A DNA stretch of 64,000 nucleotides, taken from Stomoxys calcitrans (Eukaryota; Arthropoda; Insecta; Diptera; Muscidae). A program made the translations under genes and the position numbers. Numbering within the stretch: the stretch's first letter is position 1; each line of letters opens with the position of its first letter. Of the stretch, positions 57,276-64,000 are shown piece after piece. Where the stretch lies: the NCBI RefSeq assembly GCF_963082655.1, contig NC_081552.1, forward strand, positions 124,224,458 through 124,288,457, given 5' to 3'. The notes below the pieces were generated by a model, which saw only the letters and a program-made list of their open reading frames with translations, was not told the origin of the DNA and did no database searches.

Positions 57276-58212
57276 AACAAGTAAAAAGGCGTTAAGTTCG
57301 GCCGGGCCGAACTTTGGATACCAACCACCTCGATTATATATGTAAACCACACTTTCGTCAAAATCCGGTGAAAATGGATACCTTATGTCCCATAGCAGCT
57401 ATTTAGACATTTGCTCTGATTTAGACCAAATATTCCTAAGTACTAGTCATTGTTCAACTGCGCCTTTTATGAGGCCAAGACTTTAAATCGAGGTATCGGA
57501 CTATATGAATGCTATATCCAAATCTAGACCGATTTGGGCAAGTATCAGAAAAAAGAGCCTAAAACAACTCACTGTCCCAAATTTCGGCGAAATCGGACAA
57601 TAAATGTGCCTTTTATGGCCCCAAAACCTTTAATCAAGTGATCGGTCTATATGGCAGCTATATCAAAATCTGGACCGATCTGAGCCAAACTGAACTGGGA
57701 TATCGACTGACCTAAGACAGCTCACTGTCCCAAATTTCAACAAAATCGGATAATAAATGTGGCTTTTATGGGCCTAAGACCCTAAATCGGTGGATCGGTC
57801 TATATGGCAGCTATATCCAAATCTGAACCGATCGGAGCCAAACTAAGTCAGAATGTCGAAGGGCCTAAGACAACTCACCGTCCCAAATTTCAGCAAAATT
57901 GGATAATAAATGTGACTTTTATGGGCCTAAGACCCTAAATCGACGGATCGGTCTATATGGGGACTATATCAAGATATAGTCCGATATAGCCCATCTTCGA
58001 ACTTAACCTGCTTATGGACAAAAAAAGAATCTGTGCAAAATTTCAGCTCAATATCCCTATTTTTAAAAACTGACATGGCTAGATCGTCTTATATTTTTAC
58101 GCTGATCAAGAATATATATACTTTATAGGGTCGGAAATGGATATTTCGATGTGTTGCAAACGGAATAACAAAATGAATATACCCCCATCCTTCGGTGGTG
58201 GATATAAAAATT
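57276..58212 (-). mobile_element. Helentron/DINE-like family B, copy B5
   Basis: AACAAGTAAAAAGGCGTTAAG (57276), stem-loop TTCGGCCGGGCCGAA (57297-57311), about four internal units, core TTTACGCTGATCAAGAA (about 58096), and 5' end TTCGGTGGTGGATATAAAAA (58191-58210). The GTCY tract is deleted (AAAACTGACATGGCTAGATC at 58065). Confidence 0.75.
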
Positions 58213-58989
58213 AGATCATTCACAACAGACTGGACATGTTAACAAAGGACAAAAACAGCTGTCCAGTTAAGGCCAATTAATCGTTCCGCAACCTATACTC
58301 TAATTTTCAAAGCTTTAGCTCAATCTGTAAAGAAGGTACCATTTTGTAAGTTTGAGTACCTAAATGTACGAATAAAAAATATCTTGAAGTCGCCCAATAT
58401 ATACATTCAAGGTATCAATTACACCACAATTAGTACGTTGTTGGGATATCTGAACTCATTTTCATCATATTTCGAACATAATTATAAGGAAAATTCTTAT
58501 GCGTTTTAATATAAATTTGTCGTATGTTAGCCCTTAATTTATAATATATAAATTTAGAAATATTGATGTATTTCTTACAAATTATTCTCTTTTTCTTGTA
58601 TTATGGAATTACTTTCAAGGTATGATTTATAAGCATAGTACGTATAAGATGGATTTTGTATTAGGTAGTAGAAGTAATAGTTTCCAGGAATACATTACCC
58701 AAAGATTATACATTGTGTAATACATTATATTATATTGTAATACATTACATTATAAATAGTCTAAAAATATTATTAAGTAACAAATTTGTGATTTTATTTG
58801 GATTTAACTTGTTTACATGTATTTATTTAGTTAGCGCTTAATCAAAAAGGAATTATTTAAACAATTGTCATTAATTTATAATTTTAGTTGAACAAAACTT
58901 TTAAATTTGATCGCTTTATGACACTTACATTTCACTTTCAAGTTGCATTACAAAATAATTTAAATTAAAAATTTATTTTTTTTTTAATA
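58213..58989. other. AT-rich spacer
   Basis: Very AT-rich. GTAATACATTA words repeat around 58680-58755. No gene or known repeat. Confidence 0.45.
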
Positions 58990-59587
58990 AAGGGTGATTT
59001 TTTTGAGGTTAGGATTTTCATGCATTAGTATTTGACAGATCACGTGGGATTTCAGACATGGTGTCAAAGAGAAAGATGCTCAGTATGCTTTGACATTTCA
59101 TCATGAATAGACTTACTAACGAGCAACGCTTGCAAATCATTGAATTTTATTACCAAAATCAGTGTTCGGTTCGAAATGTGTTCATTCACCGTAACGTTGC
59201 GTCCAACAGCATCTTTGAAAAAATACGGTCCAATGATTCCACCAGCGTACAAACCACACCAAACAGTGCATTTTTCGGGATGCATGGGCAGTTTTTGAAC
59301 GGCTTTTGGTTGCTCTTCACTCCAAAATGCGGCAATTTTGCTTATTTACGTAGCCATTCAACCAGAAATGAGCCTCATCGCTGAACGGTGAATGAACACA
59401 TTTCGAACCGAACACTGATTTTGGTAATAAAATTCAATGATTTGCAAGCGTTGCTCGTTAGTAAGTCTATTCATGATGAAATGTCAAAGCATACTGAGCA
59501 TCTTTCTCTTTGACACCATGTCTGAAATCCCACGTGATCTGTCAAATACTAATGCATGAAAATCCTAACCTCAAAAAAATCACCCTT
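58990..59587 (-). mobile_element. Palindromic (foldback) Tc1/mariner derivative, copy 2
   Basis: Arms of 202 bp (58990-59191 and 59386-59587) are identical inverted copies by my reading. Each carries the terminal AAGGGTGATTTTTTTGAGG and the first transposase codons (ATG at 59103; NRLTNEQRLQIIEFYYQNQCSVRNVF). The 194-bp centre is a transposase fragment in minus orientation (FSDEAHFWLNGYVN to GRNVTVN), the same segment as in the copy at 25655-26261 but in the opposite direction. TA flanks both ends (58988-58989, 59588-59589). Non-autonomous. Confidence 0.85.
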
Positions 59588-59635
59588 TATAAGTTATTAT
59601 AAATATCATTTGACGCGTTTTACCCTTCTTCCAGC

Positions 59636-59840
59636 CATTTTGGATATTTATCTGCTGCTATAATCCATGGTTAGTAGTTTTGATTATATTGACCGGAGTT
59701 AGGATTCTCCGAATAAAATAAAAACAAAATTATTTATGTAACTATAAAATTATTTAAATAGGACTTAACTAAATTGGCTATTTATCTGCTGTTTGGATAT
59801 TACTCTGCTGAAAAATGTCATGCTTGCAGTTTTGCTTTTG
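59636..59840. repeat. Tandem repeat C, second locus (two units)
   Basis: ATATTTATCTGCTGC words with CCATGGTTAGTAGTTTTGATTATATT and CATGCTTGCAGTTTTG lie about 150 bp apart (59654 and 59804). ACTATAAAATTATTTAAATAGGACTTAA between them matches the linker in 30364-30800. Confidence 0.55.
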
Positions 59841-59899
59841 ATTTATAAAATGAACACAAAACAAATAAAAACGTTTATTTTATTATTATATTTATTATT

Positions 59900-60373
59900 A
59901 AAACTCTACTATATCTATATTAGTATCCGAATATAGTTCGATCTTAATCATATTTGGTTTAGGTGCCCAAAAGCTCTATTTAAGTAACATATCGAAATTT
60001 AAGCGAAATCGGGTAATAAGTGCGCCGTTAATGTGATTAAGCCCCAATTCGGATGAACGATCTATATCTAAATATGATACGATCTTGACCACATTTATGT
60101 TGGATGTCTTAAAGCAGCTCGGTCTGGGCCATATTCGGGACAGAAGTTTGGGGTCTTGATACAACTCACTGTTCCAAATTCGGAATCAATGCGCCATAAG
60201 CGTAAAAAGGCCTCTGGCGGGTGCGCCTCCCAAGAATTTTAAAAATTTCAAAGGTTTTTTACGACGACCCGAAATATATGTACTTTGTAGGGTCAGACAT
60301 GGATATTTCGATGTGTTACAAACGGAATGACTTAATGTATATACCCCCTATCCTATTGTGGTAGGTATAAAAA
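59900..60373 (-). mobile_element. Diverged family B-like Helentron fragment
   Basis: Units with AAGCGAAATCGGGTAATAA and AACGATCTATATCTAAATATGA lead to ATATATGTACTTTGTAGGGTCAGACATGGATATTTCGATGTG and a 5' end TATTGTGGTAGGTATAAAAA (60353-60372). The 3' stem-loop and GTCY tract are missing. It adjoins repeat C, as B1 does. Confidence 0.6.
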
Positions 60374-60401
60374 TAACTTATTGAAGTAACTATAAAGTAA
60401 T

Positions 60402-61142
60402 AACAAGTAAAAGCGTGCTAAGTTCGGCCGGGCCGAATCTTATATACCCTCCACCATGGATCGCATTTGTCGAGTTCTTTTCCCGGCATCTCTTCTTAAG
60501 CAAAAAAAAAAAATGGATATAAGAAAAGATTTGCTCTGCGATTAGAGAGATATTAAGATATGGTCCGGTTTGGACCACAATTAAATTATGTTTGTGTTGG
60601 AGACCTGTGTAAAACGTCAGCCAATTCGAATAAGAATTGCGCTCTTTGTGGGCTCAAGAAGTAAAATAGAGAGATCGATTTATATGGGAGCTGTATCGGG
60701 CTATAGACCGATTCAGACCATAATAAACACGTATGTTAATGGTCATGGGAGAATCCGTCGTAAATACTACGTGCCAAAATTCATTCAAATTGGATAAGAA
60801 TTGCGCCCTCTAGAGGCTCAAGAAGTCAAGACCCAAGATCGGTTTATATGGCAGCTATATCAAAACATGGACCGATATGGCCCATTTTCAATACCAACTA
60901 ATAAGAAGTATTTGTGCAAAATTTCAAGCGGCTAGATTTACTCCTTCGGAAGTCAGCGTGCTTTCGACAGACAGACGGACGGACGGACGGACAGACGGAC
61001 GGACATGGCTAGATCGACATAAAATTTCACGACGATCAAGAATATATATACTTTGTGGGGTCTAAGACGAATATTTCGAGTAGTTACAATCAGAATGACG
61101 AAATTAGTATACCCCCCATCTTATGGTGGAGGGTATAAAAAT
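60402..61142 (-). mobile_element. Helentron/DINE-like family A, copy A14 (short array)
   Basis: AACAAGTAAAAGCG (60402), stem-loop TTCGGCCGGGCCGAA (60423-60437), TATACCCTCCACCAT, only about two internal units with a visible deletion junction at 60760 (CGTCGTAAATACTACGTG), GTCY complement (60966-61003) and ATGGTGGAGGGTATAAAA (61124-61141). Confidence 0.75.
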
Positions 61143-61213
61143 AATAAGCTGAAAGCTTTTGTAACTAAAGTTAATCTTTAACTCATGGTATAGGAGTTTA
61201 ATAAATAAATAAA

Positions 61214-62219
61214 AACAAGTAAAAGAGTGCCAACTTCGGCCGGGACGAATCTTTTATACCCTCCACCATCGCATTTGTCGAGTTCTTATCCCGGCATCTC
61301 TTCTTAGGCAAAAAAGGATATAAGAAAAGATTTGCTCTGCTATTAGAGCGATATCAATATATGGTCCGGTTTGGACCACAATTAAATTATATGTTGGAGA
61401 CCTGTGTAAAATGTCAGCCAATTCGAATAAGAATTGCGCCCTTTGGGGGCTCAAGAAATAAAATAGAGCGATCGATTTACATGGAAGCTGTATCGGGGTA
61501 TAGACCAATTCAGACCATAATAAACACGTATGTTGATGGTCATGGCAGAATCCGTCGTACAAAATTTCAGGCAAATCGGATAATAATTGCGACCTCTATA
61601 GGCTCAAGAAGTCAATATCCCAGATCGGTTTATATGGCAGCTGTATCAGGTTATGAACTGATTTGAACGTTATTTGACACAGTTGTTAAAAGTAAGAATA
61701 AAATACGTCATGCAAAATTTCATTCCAATCGGATATGAATAGCGCACTCTAGAGGCTCAAGAAGTCAACACCCAAGATCGGTTTATATGGCAACTATGTC
61801 AGCTTATAGACCGATTTGAACCATACTTGGCACAGTTGTTGGATGTCATAACAAAACACGTCGTGCAAAATTTCATTCCAATCGGATAAGAATTGGGCAC
61901 GCTAGAGGCTCAAGAAGTCAAGACCCAAGATCGGTTTATATGACAGCTATATCAAAACATGTACCGATGTGGCCCATTTACAATACCAACCGACCTACAC
62001 TAATAAGAAGTATTTGTGCAAAATTTCAAGCGGCTAGCTTTACTCCTTTGGAAGTTAGCGTGCTTTCGACAGACAGACGGACGGACGGACGGACATGGCT
62101 AGATCGACATAAAATGTCGCGACGATCAAGAATGGGGTCTCAGACGAATATTTCGGGTAGTTACAAACAGAATGACGAAATTAGTATACCCCCTATCCTA
62201 TGGTGGAAGGTATAAAAAC
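61214..62219 (-). mobile_element. Helentron/DINE-like family A, copy A15
   Basis: AACAAGTAAAAGAGTGCCAAC (61214), stem-loop damaged (TTCGGCCGGGACGAA, 61235-61249), TACCCTCCACCAT, about four units, GTCY complement (62069-62093) and ATGGTGGAAGGTATAAAA (about 62200-62217). The TATATACTTTATG part of the core is deleted (AAGAATGGGGTCTC). Confidence 0.75.
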
Positions 62220-62257
62220 TTTGTAATAAAACTATTTTAAAATGTCTCAAACGTTTT

Positions 62258-63161
62258 ATTTTTATACCCACCACCGAAGGATGGGGGTATATTCAACACA
62301 TCGACCCAATAAAGTATATATATTCTTGATCAGCGTAAAAATCTAGGACGATCTAAACATGTCCGTCCGTCTGTCTGTCAAGCTATAGTCTTTAAAAATA
62401 GATATATTAAGAATAGATTAAATAGATTATATTCTTGATCAGCGTAAAAATATAAGACGATCTAGCCATGTCAGTTTTTAAAAATAGGGATATTGAGCTG
62501 AAATGTTGCGCAGATTCTTTTTTTGTCCATAAGCAGGTTCGAAGATGGGCTATATCGGACTATATCTTGATATAGCCCCCATATAGACCGATCCGCCGAT
62601 TTAGGGTCTTAGGCCCATTAAAGCCACATTTATTATCCGATTTTGTTGAAATTTGGGACAGTCAATTTGGCCCTGAACGCTTTAGATTTGGATATAGCTG
62701 CCATATATACCGATCTCTCGATTTAAGGTTTTGGACCCATAAAATTTACATGTATTGTCCGATTTTGCTGAAATTTGGGACAGTGAGTGGTGTAAGGCTC
62801 TTTGAATTTTTTTTTTACAACTTGGCCCAAATCGGTCCAGATTTGGATATAGCTGCCCTCTAGACTGATATCTCGATTGAAAGTCTTGGCCCCATAAAAG
62901 ACCCATTTATAAACCGATTTCACTGAAATTTGTTAGGCTTTTCGACATCCGTTCAGATCGGTTTATTTTTAGACAAAGCTACTAAAAAGACCAATATTTT
63001 GTTATACACAATTGAACAATGACTTGTTCTTATTAATATTTGGTCTAAATCGGAACATATTTCGATATAACGGATTTTGATGAAAGGTAGTTAACATACA
63101 TACCCGAGGTGGTGGGTATCCAAAGTTCGGCCCGGCCGAACTTAACGCTTTTTTACTTGCT
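62258..63161 (+). mobile_element. Helentron/DINE-like family B, copy B6, with duplicated core
   Basis: TTTTTATACCCACCACCG (62259), core TTCTTGATCAGCGTAAAAAT at about 62323 with GTCY tract (62360-62379), then a second core at about 62431, without a GTCY tract. About five units follow, then GAGGTGGTGGGTATCC (63105), stem-loop TTCGGCCCGGCCGAA (63127-63141) and 3' end CTTTTTTACTTG. Confidence 0.75.
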
Positions 63162-63640
63162 TGTGTGTATATCTGAAACACTAGTAGAAACATTTCGGTA
63201 ATAGCATATAAAGCTGCATATTGCACCCTAGTTCATTGGCTGAATTTAATTAATTTTATGTCTGTTAGTACTAGACTGTTGTCTTTTAGCACACATAAAA
63301 ATATCTAATATTAGATAAAACCAACTACCAAATTTGTATGTGAAACTTTAAGTTCTCAACCAATTTTAGCATTGAATCGAAGACAATATTTGTTGAATTA
63401 CGTAATTAAGCCACCACAAGAGACTTGACGGACAAAATTGTTGAAATTTTGTAGACTTTCAACAAATTCATTAATTGAGGTAGTTGTTAAAATAGGTGTA
63501 CTACCATGCAGAGCATTAAACTTATTTTAGAAAATTCGGCTAAAAAAATATACATTTCGTATTAAAAAAAAAAATGTTAAGAGTAGTTTCTACCTTTTTT
63601 TAATTTATTAATTGAGACACTTATTACTTATTGGCTGGTG
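63162..63640. other. AT-rich spacer
   Basis: No gene or repeat recognised. Confidence 0.45.
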
Positions 63641-64000
63641 ATGAAAGCAAAACAGACAGGAAACGATGTACTAATAGCGTGCGATGCGAACTCTCACCAC
63701 ATTTCTTAGAGTAGTACCAACTCCAATAAGCGGGGCCAAGCCCTGGCAGAGTTCTTGAATACTAACGACCTAATAACATTTAATATTGGTAACACCGCTA
63801 CCTTTGTTAATAGGATTAGGGAGGATGTATTAGATGTGACGATATGTTCGGAAAATCTAATCGATGAGGTTCAGAATTGGAGGGTCTCCATGGAACACTC
63901 TTTCTCTGACCATCGTTACATTAGGTTTAGGATAGCACGACCAGCGCCGAATCCGATAAGTTCCGAAATAAGTTGAAAATCAACTGGGCAAAATTTGGGA
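63641..64000 (+). pseudogene. LINE endonuclease fragment, running off the window
   Basis: VLIACDANSHHIS then a stop (about 63672-63710), followed by KRGQALAEFLNTNDLITFN and an open frame to 63976 with NRIREDVLDVTICSENL and WRVSMEHSFSDHRYIRFRIA (about 63880-63940). The DAN.H and SDHRY words are those of an APE-type LINE endonuclease, similar in layout to LINE copy 3 but a different sequence. The early stop at about 63707 shows decay. The RT would lie beyond base 64000. Confidence 0.65.

Overview
This is a 64-kb stretch of AT-rich nuclear DNA from a dipteran insect. The makeup suggests a calyptrate (muscoid) fly in the Stomoxys/Haematobia/Musca range; the species is inferred from repeat style, not proven. 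The markers are DINE-1/mini-me-type Helentron derivatives with a (GTCY)n tract, LINEs with RNase H and zinc-knuckle tails, a DD34D mariner and DD41D-like Tc1/mariner elements. I found no intact host gene, no rRNA or tRNA gene and no CRISPR array. Essentially every recognisable coding stretch is a decayed transposon gene.

Layout. 1-3.6 kb: a Tc1/mariner relic and a degenerate tandem repeat. 3.6-7 kb: a Helentron-type element broken by a small inverted-repeat MITE and then by a 2.4-kb LINE with a visible target-site duplication. 7.5-11.8 kb: a LINE scrap, a degenerate repeat array and a second copy of the same LINE. 12.3-14.6 kb: Helentron-type copies. 15.9-20.5 kb: a PIF/Harbinger transposase relic and two antisense LINE relics, one of them Jockey type. 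20.7-31.9 kb: a dense field of non-autonomous Helentron-type elements, one carrying a young palindromic transposon. 32.4-35.7 kb: a graveyard of Tc3-like, DD41D-like and LINE fragments. 36-48 kb: more Helentron-type copies, a LINE relic and a scaffold gap. 48.5-52.9 kb: the longest LINE copy, abutting a BEL/Pao gag fragment. 53-64 kb: nested Helentron-type copies, a mariner with perfect ends, a second palindromic element and the start of another LINE.

The dominant component is a set of about two dozen elements in three families, here called A, B and D. Their 5'-to-3' plan is: a subterminal motif (TATACCCTCCACCAT in A, TATACCCACCAC in B), a core around TTCTTGATC...CTAGCCATG, a (GTCC/GTCT)n tract, several units of a roughly 150-bp tandem repeat, the inverted subterminal motif, then a stem-loop (TTCGGCC/GGCCGAA in A and B) about 20 bp before the end. 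This matches the Helentron-associated DINE-1/mini-me architecture known from Drosophila. No Rep/helicase gene is present, so all copies need a helper elsewhere.

The most notable items are: two palindromic Tc1/mariner derivatives with 195-bp and 202-bp arms, the latter a perfect inverted repeat; the period-153 internal arrays and a box shared between otherwise different Helentron families; nested insertions that reveal element ends and relative ages; three LINE copies whose YADD catalytic box is broken in three different ways; and a 200-N gap whose two flanks are the same 158 bp.
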